Positions 26,285 to 35,137 of a stretch of DNA of 64,000 nucleotides are shown here, one piece after another. Position 1 is the stretch's first letter; every line of letters begins with the position of its first letter. A program made the position numbers and the translations under genes. This DNA comes from a bacterium. Lineage in GTDB: Bacteria; Bacillota; Clostridia; Lachnospirales; Lachnospiraceae. The DNA lies in contig JAQXMB010000042.1 in the NCBI GenBank assembly GCA_029012425.1, positions 26,908 to 90,907 on the forward strand, given 5' to 3'. The notes below the pieces were generated by a model that searched no databases, was not told the DNA's origin, and worked only from the letters and a program-made list of their open reading frames with translations.

Positions 26285-27226
26285 CTATGAAAAGCTCATC
26301 GGCGTAAAGCGAAGTCCGCACACCGTCTGTTCCCCATCCGTTGCCTGAAATCCAAGATGCTCATATACTTTGACTGCATACGGAGAAGAATTAACCGTAA
26401 ACTCCTGCTTATCATATTCTTTTCGCATCGTCTCAAACAGTGCACGACCAATTCCCCGTTTGTGATAAGTAGCCTTCACAAAAAATCCTGCAACATGCTG
26501 TGGCGCTCTTATGCTGATTGTTCCGACAAGTGCATCACCATCGAATGCACCGTAAAAGATAATCTTCTTGTTTCTCTCCTCATCATCTAAGCTCTTTCGA
26601 AATTCTGCAATGCCTTCCTGCGAGTACTCCGGTGCCTCAAACTCCAGAAATACTTCCCATGACAGCTCTAATGCAGCAGGGATTTCCTCCGGATAAAGAC
26701 GGCGAACAGTAATGCCGGCTTCCTGTCGGGTCTTTGCATACAATGCCATATCAAGCACCTGTCCGTTCTTGTATACATTGTTTTTCATAATTCCTTCAAA
26801 CGCAAATCCCGCTTTTTCAAGCACACGCCTGGACGGTGCATTATACGCGTACGGTTCTGCATAAATGCGAAGAATGTCGCTCTCGGCAAACACTTTTTCG
26901 CACAGTAATTCGACTGCCTGTGTCATCAGTCCCCTGCCCCAATATTCCTCTGCAATATAGTATCCCAGCTCCGCTGTGCGGGCATGGACATTGGACTGTC
27001 GAAACGCAGCGATACTTCCGATTGCGGTTCCGTCAAGATCAATCGCATATGCAAAGGTTTCCTTCGGGTCAGCCGCAAGCATTTGATTGATAAAAGCAAG
27101 CGCATCCTCCTCGGTAAACGGATACGGCAAACCATCACGCAGATTATTTTGTATTTTTCGATTTGATAATGCAGCTGTCATTGCTTTTGCATCTGACGCC
27201 TCCCATTTTCGGATTGAAAGCTTCAT
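26285..27226 (-). CDS. Tandem (two-domain) GNAT acetyltransferase
   Basis: N-terminal LGYYIAEEYWGRGLMTQAVELLCEKVF and C-terminal GFFVKATYHKRGIGRALFETMRKEYDK acetyl-CoA motifs. Confidence 0.9.
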   Translation of the reverse strand: MKLSIRKWEASDAKAMTAALSNRKIQNNLRDGLPYPFTEEDALAFINQMLAADPKETFAYAIDLDGTAIGSIAAFRQSNVHARTAELGYYIAEEYWGRGLMTQAVELLCEKVFAESDILRIYAEPYAYNAPSRRVLEKAGFAFEGIMKNNVYKNGQVLDMALYAKTRQEAGITVRRLYPEEIPAALELSWEVFLEFEAPEYSQEGIAEFRKSLDDEERNKKIIFYGAFDGDALVGTISIRAPQHVAGFFVKATYHKRGIGRALFETMRKEYDKQEFTVNSSPYAVKVYEHLGFQATDGEQTVCGLRFTPMSFS

Positions 27227-27434
27227 CCTCTCTACCTCCTGTCAATGAATCACCAGTCTTCAAGGCTCCATTTCTCACTTTTCCTGCACCGAAATAATAT
27301 CTATCAGATGATCGGTTCTTATCCCCACTCCCTGAAAAGTAATAGACCCATTATAGTCATCACCGAATATTGTGTCAATATAAAGTTAATATTTTTTCAC
27401 CCTTCGATTATGTCCACAGGAAACCTAACAACTG

Positions 27435-27506
27435 TCACACGATTCCTTTTCATCTGTATTGATTTACAAATGAAACTACGCTACAGATGAAAAAAGGAAT
27501 CTGTGA
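27435..27506. repeat. Long imperfect hairpin TCACA-c-GATTCCTTTTCATCTGTA / TACAGATGAAAAAAGGAATC-TGTGA
   Basis: About 23 bp of near-complementary arms, small bulges, about 23-nt loop. Confidence 0.85.
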
Positions 27507-27529
27507 TCAAAAATATGAATCGAATGAAA

Positions 27530-28897
27530 TCAGGGAATTGGAATTGAAAAAGAAACGGTCGTTCCGGCTCCGACAACGCTGTCGCACTCAATGCGACCAT
27601 CGTGCTGCTCTACGATATACCTGGAAATATTAAGTCCAAGCCCGGAGCCCGGAATATTCTGGGTTCTCGCCTTATTTCCACGGTAAAACAAATCAAACAC
27701 AAACGGCAGATCCGTCGCCTCAATTCCCTTTCCGTTGTCACGGATGCTCACAATCAGGATTTTATCCTCATATCCCGGATTCAATATTTCAAACGAGACA
27801 TGAATTGAAAGCTTCTCCCCGCCATACTTTACCGCATTGCTCACAATGTTTTGCACCACCTGCGCAATCCGGTCTGTGTCAATATCGATGAGCACCTTGG
27901 GCGGCGTATCGTAAGTAAACTGATAGTGTTGCTGCATTGCCTCCTGCTTATACTCGTTCATCAGGTTGCCAAAAAAGCTGTCTGCAAAAACCTCCTGCTT
28001 ATGAATGGACAGTTGATTCATCTGTGCCTTGGAATGCTCAAGTATATCCTCTGTCAGCTTGTTCAAAAGCTTCGCCTTATTCAGCGCATGCTCTGCTGTT
28101 TCATGAATCTTCTCCGGCGTTGTGACCACATCGTAGAGGATTTGCTCCAGATATCCGGTAATAATCGCAATCGGAGTCTTCAAATCATGCGAAATACTTG
28201 CATACAGTGCGCGCTCCTTTTCACTGGTTCGCTGCTGGCACATCTCACGGTCTCTGATGTCATCACGCATCTTCTCAAAATCATGACAGAGTGTTCCGAT
28301 TTCTCCGCTGTAGTCATAGCTGACACCTGCATCCAGATCGCCGCTTAATATATGCCTCGTAGATTGATGCAGCTCGCCAATCGGCTCCCAGATATCCTTT
28401 TTCATCATCCTTCCGATGCGAAGTCGCATGACAAAAATAAGAAGCAGCCAGACAAATGCCGGGGCAGCTTCCATGCCAAAAACAGTTAACAGTTTTTTCT
28501 GACGCTCCTTTGACGGATCCACAAGCAGCATACCTTTGACCTGATCTTCGTTTACAACCGGAGTGCTATAATATCTGCTGCTTCCAATCGTGCTCAAATC
28601 GGCTATCTCAGCTTGTGAATAATCATCCATCGTTGTGTACAACACTCTGCCGTCAATGTCAAAAATACAGTAGGGAAAATCTGCCATGGGCAGACTTTCA
28701 ACATCTACTGTATCTTCCTTCCATTCCTGTCGCAACGCGACCAAAAAACGGTTCATCTGTACTCGTACATCCCGCTCGTCTGCGGTATAGCTGATGTGAT
28801 AGTACGCCACAAAAAGTAGGTGCCCCATCAAAAATACGGTAAAGATCATGCTGATTGCTTCATTGATAAAGAGTTTTTTTCGAATTACATCTCCCAT
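27530..28897 (-). CDS. Sensor histidine kinase
   Basis: HAMP-like region then ALYASISHDLKTPIAIITGYLEQIL...NAVKYGG...DNGKGIEATDLPFVFDLFYRGNKARTQNIPGSGLGLNISRYIVEQHDG. Confidence 0.95.
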   Translation of the reverse strand: MGDVIRKKLFINEAISMIFTVFLMGHLLFVAYYHISYTADERDVRVQMNRFLVALRQEWKEDTVDVESLPMADFPYCIFDIDGRVLYTTMDDYSQAEIADLSTIGSSRYYSTPVVNEDQVKGMLLVDPSKERQKKLLTVFGMEAAPAFVWLLLIFVMRLRIGRMMKKDIWEPIGELHQSTRHILSGDLDAGVSYDYSGEIGTLCHDFEKMRDDIRDREMCQQRTSEKERALYASISHDLKTPIAIITGYLEQILYDVVTTPEKIHETAEHALNKAKLLNKLTEDILEHSKAQMNQLSIHKQEVFADSFFGNLMNEYKQEAMQQHYQFTYDTPPKVLIDIDTDRIAQVVQNIVSNAVKYGGEKLSIHVSFEILNPGYEDKILIVSIRDNGKGIEATDLPFVFDLFYRGNKARTQNIPGSGLGLNISRYIVEQHDGRIECDSVVGAGTTVSFSIPIP

Positions 28898-29571
28898 TTA
28901 TATCCTGCTCCCCAGACCGTTTTTATGTAGCAGGCACCGGCGCCTACCATCTTCTCACGGATTCTTCCGATGTATACGGTAATCGTATTCTCATCAATAT
29001 ACTCTGCACATCCCCACACCGCATCGAGCAGCTGGCCTTTCGAAAACACGCGCGAAGGATGAGATGCCAGATAATCCAACAGTTGAAATTCGCGCGTTGT
29101 AAGTTCGATTTCCTTTCCGCACACCCAGACTCTGTAAGAGAGTCTGTCAATCTCCACCTCACCGACAACAATCCGTTTGTCCTCATCCTTGGGCTTTGAA
29201 AAAGAAGTATAACGGCGGATATGAGATTTGATTCTTGCAAGAAGCTCCGGCATCGAAAATGGCTTCTCGATATAATCGTCCGCACCGATTCCCAGTGACA
29301 GCATCTTGTCCATCTCGCTGTTTTTCGCTGAGACAATCATAATCGGCGCCACCGATTTGGTGCGCACCACGCGACATACCTCAAAACCGTCTGCCTTCGG
29401 CAGCATGAGGTCTAACAGTATCAATGTCGGGTTCGTCTCCTCGGCAAGACGAATTCCCTCCTCACCGTCAGATGCGACGATTACCTCATAGCCTTCCTTC
29501 CGCAGAAAACCGACCGTGATTTCCTGTAGCTCGGTATCATCTTCAATTAACAGAATTCTCTCACCCGCCAT
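28885..29571 (-). CDS. OmpR/PhoB-family response regulator
   Basis: ILLIEDDTELQEITVGFLRKEGYEV...LILLDLMLPKADG...ELTTREFQLLDYLASHPSRVFSKGQLLDAVWG. Confidence 0.96.
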   Translation of the reverse strand: MAGERILLIEDDTELQEITVGFLRKEGYEVIVASDGEEGIRLAEETNPTLILLDLMLPKADGFEVCRVVRTKSVAPIMIVSAKNSEMDKMLSLGIGADDYIEKPFSMPELLARIKSHIRRYTSFSKPKDEDKRIVVGEVEIDRLSYRVWVCGKEIELTTREFQLLDYLASHPSRVFSKGQLLDAVWGCAEYIDENTITVYIGRIREKMVGAGACYIKTVWGAGYKWEM

Positions 29572-29582
29572 GCTGCTCCTCC

Positions 29583-30338
29583 TTACCAGTTATGCTCCTT
29601 TAAGAAGGTATAAACTGTATTTTCTCTCTCCTTCTTTGCCTCTTCTGTATAACGGCCAAGGTTCAAATCTCCGACAATTCTTCCATCCTCTAAGTACAAA
29701 AGTCTAGTTGCTCTGGCTGCTGCCTTAAGGTCATGCGTTACCATGACAATTGACTGCCCCTTGGCATTCAGTTCTGTGAGCACATCCAGCACCTGTTTTC
29801 CCATCGAAGAATTCAATGCTCCGGTCGGCTCATCTCCGAAAATCACACCGGCTCCGGTAATCAGTGCTCTTGCGATTGCAACGCGCTGCTTCATTCCACC
29901 GGAAATTTCTGCCGGATACTTCTGCGCAACATCGCTAAGACCCATCTGTTCTAAGAGCTCTCTCGTCTTTTGATTTACCTCTTCCTTAGGTGCCGTACCG
30001 TAACCACAGTAAGCGATATTCTCAAACACATTCAAATCCGAGAGCAGATTCATGCTCTGGAAAATGAACGAAATCTTGTTTTTTCTGATTTGTGCCGCTC
30101 TCTTCTCGCTGATTCCGGCAATGTTTTCACCGTATAACAGCACTTCTCCGGAGGTCGGCGCATCCATCGTTGAAAGCGAATACAACAGTGTTGATTTACC
30201 GCTTCCGCTACTTCCCATTATAATCGTAAAATCCCCCTCGTAAATAGATATATTGATATTTTTCAACACATTGTTCGCATTTTTTCCTACGACAAAGCTC
30301 TTGCACAAATCCTTGGTTTCAATAATTGTTTTTTTCAT
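29583..30338 (-). CDS. ABC transporter ATP-binding protein (MacB/LolD-like)
   Basis: IIMGSSGSGKSTLLYSLSTMDAPTSGEV...EISGGMKQRVAIARALI...GDEPTGALNSSMG. Confidence 0.95.
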   Translation of the reverse strand: MKKTIIETKDLCKSFVVGKNANNVLKNINISIYEGDFTIIMGSSGSGKSTLLYSLSTMDAPTSGEVLLYGENIAGISEKRAAQIRKNKISFIFQSMNLLSDLNVFENIAYCGYGTAPKEEVNQKTRELLEQMGLSDVAQKYPAEISGGMKQRVAIARALITGAGVIFGDEPTGALNSSMGKQVLDVLTELNAKGQSIVMVTHDLKAAARATRLLYLEDGRIVGDLNLGRYTEEAKKERENTVYTFLKEHNW

Positions 30339-30430
30339 TTTTCTGCTCCAATCTGCCCATATCTGTGGGCAATCCATTTCTTATCCGTATCAATTCAGGT
30401 CTCCGTCCCGATTCCGTTCATTTGATACGA

Positions 30431-32728
30431 TTATTCTTCCATCAGTTCCACAGGTTTAATTTTTCTAATCGACTGTAGCATCACAAGCGCGATCAGCATC
30501 AGTACCACATAGGTTACACCGCCAACGGTTGCCGGCAGCCAGAATGGCTTTCGAATATAAAACACGCCGCACGCCAATGAGAATAGAATCGGTGAGAGTA
30601 TTTCATTTAATATCACCGTAATGATCATTGCAATCGCATACTGAATGGTAAGGCTTACAAGACTTTCCCGAATGATATAGCCGGTCGTAAATCCCATTGC
30701 TTTCTGGATACCGTATTTTCTTCTGTTTTCCTTTATCTGTGTGTGAATCAGGTTCACAATATTTAAGATACTAAACGCTGCAAATGCCGCAAACAGTACG
30801 ACGCAGATTGGATTGGCAATCTCTCCTACCGTATCGCCCTCCCGCTCCACGAAATTGAAGTCCGTAAACATCAGACTTCCGGGAACTGCTTTTTCAAACT
30901 CTGCAGCGAAGGTATCATAGTCAATGCCATCCTTCAAAAATACGAGTATTGTCTGGTAATCCACATGATATCCAAGCTCCTCGAAATCTTCATCCAAAAG
31001 ATAGAAGCTTGCGCCACCTTTCATCATTGCGCTGTAGCTTCCGACGATCAGACACCTGATTTGTTTGTCACCGTTGCTGACTTTGATATAATCCCCAACC
31101 TTTTTATCGACCTCCGATAAAAACTGCTCGGATGCTGCTATCTCATGTCGTTCTAAACAGATGCGCCCCTTGGTAAACGGAACCGTCTCATAGCGCTCCT
31201 CTGTAAAATTATCATAGATCATCGGATGCGCTTCCTCACTACTCCACTCGGTTCCTTCAATTTCCATTCCGCTACACTCAGGATCTAACTCAAGCTGCAC
31301 ATAATCAACTACATCGTCAGAATTCTGAATATAGGAAAGTGCATCCTCGTTACCCATTGTCTTAATCATACAATCATATTCGGGAAGATTCTCCCAGATG
31401 GTGCGATCCTCGGCGTAATTCGCCAACGTCAGCGCCACCTCCCCGGCCATCACATCAATGTAGACAGAGACGGTAAGAATCATAATAATGAGTAAGCTCA
31501 TTCCTTTGCGCTTCCACATACCGTTGATTGCCATCGATACGCTTGAAGCTGCACTCGGAATCAAAGACTTGCTAAGCTTCTCCTCAGAAGATAACATCTG
31601 CAGATTCATTGCCTGAATCGGGGAGATTGTACGAATCTTTTTTAATTCTCCGGAAACATTCAACCAAAGCACAACACATATAAACACAACAGCCGCCATA
31701 CCGATGAAAGTTGTGTATTCGGTCAGCACAAATGCTTTGTTTCCGCCCAATACGACTTTTCCAAGATAATCTGCCAGCGGTCTTGCCAAAAACATTCCCG
31801 GAATCATGCCAATCACGCCTGATACCATATATGCTGATAAATAAATCTTCTTAATCTCATCGTTGTCTCTTCCAAGCGCCTTGTAAATTCCAATCATCTG
31901 ATATTCTTTTGCAATCGTTGCCCGAACCAGATAACGGAATACGATAACAGAAACCGCAAGTATGATTAGAGCTGCAACCACTCCGACTCCGCCAAAGATT
32001 CCGGTAAGAATCGATAAGCACATCTTTAAGGTTGCGCGGTCAATCATAAACATCTTGGCTGCAGTAAATTCATCCGGCAAAATCTCCTGAAACTCCTTTA
32101 AGGAAATATCGGTATCATCCACATAGAGATCTAATGCGTATCCGTCTGTTCCATCGATTTCCTCTAAGGTCCTGTCGTTGAAATAATACGGATAGTTGTC
32201 AATAAATCCGGAACTGCAAATTGCCGAGTTTACAATTGCACTGATTTTATAGGTTTTTCCGGTTCCAATCTTGAATGAATCGCCAACCTTCATATCATAG
32301 GCCTTTGCACAAATATTGGTGATCCATACCTCACCGTCTTCCGGTGCCTTCTTCTCTTCTCCATCCATCACAGAGATGGCATAATCAACCTTGTCGATAT
32401 CCTCTATTGCATATGCAAAGGAACCTTCATTCGGTATCTTTTCGCCTTCACAATAAAAGGCATCCGTTAAGTACTTGGCATTTCGCTTCTGCATTTTGGT
32501 AATAACCGAAGATGCCACCTCATCATTTTCGATGAGCTCCTCACAATCCTCGCGCGCCGATACGGTAAAAGCCATCGGACAATTGTCCGCACTGTAATAG
32601 CTTTCTACAAACCGCTGCGTCTCAAGTGTGAACGATACACACGCTGTCAAAATCATTGCCGCCATCATTGTAAGCAGCATGATAATGAAAAACTGGGTTT
32701 TTCTCATTACAATCTTTCTAAACCACAT
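30431..32728 (-). CDS. ABC transporter permease, FtsX family (765 aa)
   Basis: Two FtsX-like membrane units (YQMIGIYKALGRDNDEIKKIYL; RRKYGIQKAMGFTTGYIIRESL). Confidence 0.9.
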   Translation of the reverse strand: MWFRKIVMRKTQFFIIMLLTMMAAMILTACVSFTLETQRFVESYYSADNCPMAFTVSAREDCEELIENDEVASSVITKMQKRNAKYLTDAFYCEGEKIPNEGSFAYAIEDIDKVDYAISVMDGEEKKAPEDGEVWITNICAKAYDMKVGDSFKIGTGKTYKISAIVNSAICSSGFIDNYPYYFNDRTLEEIDGTDGYALDLYVDDTDISLKEFQEILPDEFTAAKMFMIDRATLKMCLSILTGIFGGVGVVAALIILAVSVIVFRYLVRATIAKEYQMIGIYKALGRDNDEIKKIYLSAYMVSGVIGMIPGMFLARPLADYLGKVVLGGNKAFVLTEYTTFIGMAAVVFICVVLWLNVSGELKKIRTISPIQAMNLQMLSSEEKLSKSLIPSAASSVSMAINGMWKRKGMSLLIIMILTVSVYIDVMAGEVALTLANYAEDRTIWENLPEYDCMIKTMGNEDALSYIQNSDDVVDYVQLELDPECSGMEIEGTEWSSEEAHPMIYDNFTEERYETVPFTKGRICLERHEIAASEQFLSEVDKKVGDYIKVSNGDKQIRCLIVGSYSAMMKGGASFYLLDEDFEELGYHVDYQTILVFLKDGIDYDTFAAEFEKAVPGSLMFTDFNFVEREGDTVGEIANPICVVLFAAFAAFSILNIVNLIHTQIKENRRKYGIQKAMGFTTGYIIRESLVSLTIQYAIAMIITVILNEILSPILFSLACGVFYIRKPFWLPATVGGVTYVVLMLIALVMLQSIRKIKPVELMEE

Positions 32729-32754
32729 TTCTGTTCTCCTCCTTTATTATTCAA

Positions 32755-32776
32755 GAACGCCTATGCGTTCTTGCTG
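32755..32776. promoter_or_regulatory. Palindrome CAAGAACGC-CTAT-GCGTTCTTG ahead of the ABC/TCS operon
   Basis: 9-bp perfect arms just upstream of the permease RBS. Confidence 0.6.
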
Positions 32777-32882
32777 CGGAATGCGCGTCAGCTTGTCTGA
32801 CATCTTCGCTTCCCATTCCTGTAATCCTAGGATAACAGACCCATCTAACACAAAAATATCACAAATATAAACAAATAATAAC

Positions 32883-32914
32883 AAAAAAGGAAGCAAATCA
32901 TCTGCTTCCCTTTC
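32883..32914 (-). terminator. Terminator after mnmA
   Basis: Minus strand GGAAGCAGATGATTTGCTTCCTTTTTTG. Confidence 0.85.
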
Positions 32915-32917
32915 TAA

Positions 32918-33997
32918 CTATTCAATAATTGTTCCGCCGCCGACAACAAGCTCGCCGTCGTAAAGAACTGCTGCCTGGCCGGTTGTGATTGCCCTCTGTG
33001 GCTCATCAAAAACGAGCTTCACCGTTCCATCCGGCTGAACAAAAGCAGTTGCCGCTGCTTCCTTGGCACGGTAGCGTGTTTTTGCGGTAACCCGCACCGG
33101 CTCGGTTGGCTCATCGTATGCAATCCAGTTGAAATCCTTTACGATACATGTATCTGAAAAAATTGCCGCCTCCTGTGTGAGCACGACCTCATTCGTATCC
33201 ATACATTTTCTGCACACATAAAGCGGTGCCGGAAGAGACAGGCCCAAGCCCTTTCTCTGCCCGATAGTATAGCGGATGATTCCCTTGTGTTGTCCCAGAC
33301 AATTGCCGTTTTCGTCCACAAAATCTCCGGGCGGATAACACTTTCCGGTGTAGCGTTCCATAAATGCTGCATAATCCCCATCCGGCACAAAGCAGATATC
33401 CTGGCTATCGTGCTTTTTTGCATTGACAAAGCCATATTCATCAGCCACGGCACGCACCTCATCCTTGGATGAAAAATCTCCGAGCGGAAACCTGGTGTGA
33501 GAAAGCTGCTCCTGCGATAAAAAGGCGAGCACATAGCTTTGATCCTTCGCTGTATTCACTGCCTTTTTCAGAAGCCAGCGCCCGGTCTTTGTATCCTGCT
33601 CGACTCTTGCATAATGTCCGGTTGCAATCACATCGCACGCCAATTCCTTTGCCCTCTGATAGAGCCTGTCAAACTTCATATAGCGATTACAATCAATGCA
33701 GGGATTGGGGGTATCTCCTGCCTCATATGCAGCAACAAACCGGTCGATGACCTCACTTGCAAAGGCATCCTTAAAATTCAGCACATAATAGGGCATACCC
33801 AGGCGCTCACATACTTTTCTCGCATCATCGGTATCGCGCTGTGCACAACAACTGTTTTCTTTTGGCTCACCAATCGTCTCATTCTCATAGAGCTTCATGG
33901 TAACGCCCATACATTCATATCCGTTTTTCATCATAAGTGCGGCGCAGACAGAACTGTCTACCCCGCCACTCATTGCAACTAATGCTTTTTCCATCAT
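32918..33997 (-). CDS. mnmA: tRNA 2-thiouridine(34) synthase MnmA
   Basis: KALVAMSGGVDSSVCAALMMKNGYECMGVTMKLY...NPCIDCNRYMKF...IRYTIGQRKGLGL. Confidence 0.97.
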   Translation of the reverse strand: MMEKALVAMSGGVDSSVCAALMMKNGYECMGVTMKLYENETIGEPKENSCCAQRDTDDARKVCERLGMPYYVLNFKDAFASEVIDRFVAAYEAGDTPNPCIDCNRYMKFDRLYQRAKELACDVIATGHYARVEQDTKTGRWLLKKAVNTAKDQSYVLAFLSQEQLSHTRFPLGDFSSKDEVRAVADEYGFVNAKKHDSQDICFVPDGDYAAFMERYTGKCYPPGDFVDENGNCLGQHKGIIRYTIGQRKGLGLSLPAPLYVCRKCMDTNEVVLTQEAAIFSDTCIVKDFNWIAYDEPTEPVRVTAKTRYRAKEAAATAFVQPDGTVKLVFDEPQRAITTGQAAVLYDGELVVGGGTIIE

Positions 33998-34018
33998 TTT
34001 CTCTTACTTTATATACTA

Positions 34019-35125
34019 TTATATCGTTGCGATATCGATTACCGTCAGTTCCTGTCCGCCGTTCTCAAGAGAAGATGCAAGCGCATTGGCTGTATCAAGA
34101 GAAGTGATAACATTTACTCCGGTCTCGATTGCCGTACGGCGAATTAAAAATCCGTCGCGGTTTTTATCACGGCCCTGTGTCGGTGTGTTGATGACAAGAT
34201 CAATCTTATGACCGAGCAAAAGATCCATAACGGTCGGCGACTCCTGTGAGAGCTTGTTGACCTTGCGGGCTGCAACGCCCTGCTCTTTTAAGTAATCTGC
34301 CGTATGTCTCGTCGCATAGATCTTATAGCCGAGTGCCTCAAAGCGCTTGGCAACCTCCGCTGCCTCGGGCTGATCCGCACGCTTAACGGTAATTATCATC
34401 TGCTTGTGCTTCGGAAGCTCCACACCGGCTCCAAGGAATGCCTTATACAATGCCTCATCAAAGTCTTTCGCAATTCCGAGACACTCTCCGGTCGACTTCA
34501 TCTCAGGTCCAAGTGAAATCTCCGCACCGCGAATTTTCTCAAACGAGAATACCGGCATCTTGATTGCATAGTACTCTGCTGCCGGTTGGAGGCCCGGCTT
34601 GTAGCCAAGCTCGGTAATCTTTTTGCCAAGAATCACCTCGGTCGCTAAATCCACAATCGGGATTCCCGTCACCTTACTGATATAAGGCACGGTACGGGAA
34701 GATCTCGGGTTTACCTCGATAACATATACTTCCTCGTCAACAGCGATAAACTGAATATTGATCAGGCCCTTCACATGCAATGCCTTGGCAAGTCTTCTCG
34801 AATATTCTGCAATGGTCTCCTTAACCGTGTCACTGACTGTCGGAGCCGGATAGACGGAAATACTGTCTCCCGAGTGAACTCCGGTTCGCTCGATATGCTC
34901 CATGATACCGGGAATCAGAATATCGGTTCCGTCACATACGGCATCCACCTCAAGCTCTTTTCCCATCAGATACTTGTCAACGAGAATCGGGTGATCCTGC
35001 TCAATGCGGTTGATAATCTCCATGAACTCTTCGATTTCTTCATCCGAGTAAGCAATCTGCATACCCTGTCCGCCAAGTACATAGGAAGGACGAACTAACA
35101 CCGGATAGCCAAGGCGGTTTGCCAC
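34019..35125 (-). CDS. carB: Carbamoyl-phosphate synthase large subunit, C-terminal fragment (after in-frame amber)
   Basis: VANRLGYPVLVRPSYVLGGQGMQIAYSDEEIEEF... in the same frame as the upstream fragment; possible GTG start at 35125 with AGGAGG SD. Confidence 0.93.
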   Translation of the reverse strand: MANRLGYPVLVRPSYVLGGQGMQIAYSDEEIEEFMEIINRIEQDHPILVDKYLMGKELEVDAVCDGTDILIPGIMEHIERTGVHSGDSISVYPAPTVSDTVKETIAEYSRRLAKALHVKGLINIQFIAVDEEVYVIEVNPRSSRTVPYISKVTGIPIVDLATEVILGKKITELGYKPGLQPAAEYYAIKMPVFSFEKIRGAEISLGPEMKSTGECLGIAKDFDEALYKAFLGAGVELPKHKQMIITVKRADQPEAAEVAKRFEALGYKIYATRHTADYLKEQGVAARKVNKLSQESPTVMDLLLGHKIDLVINTPTQGRDKNRDGFLIRRTAIETGVNVITSLDTANALASSLENGGQELTVIDIATI

Positions 35126-35137
35126 TTCCTTTGCCTC

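Noticed and set aside
27530-32728. Classical BceRS-BceAB bacitracin-type module
   Set aside because: The gene order and the kinase with an extracytoplasmic domain do not match that module; only a generic ABC/TCS call is supported.
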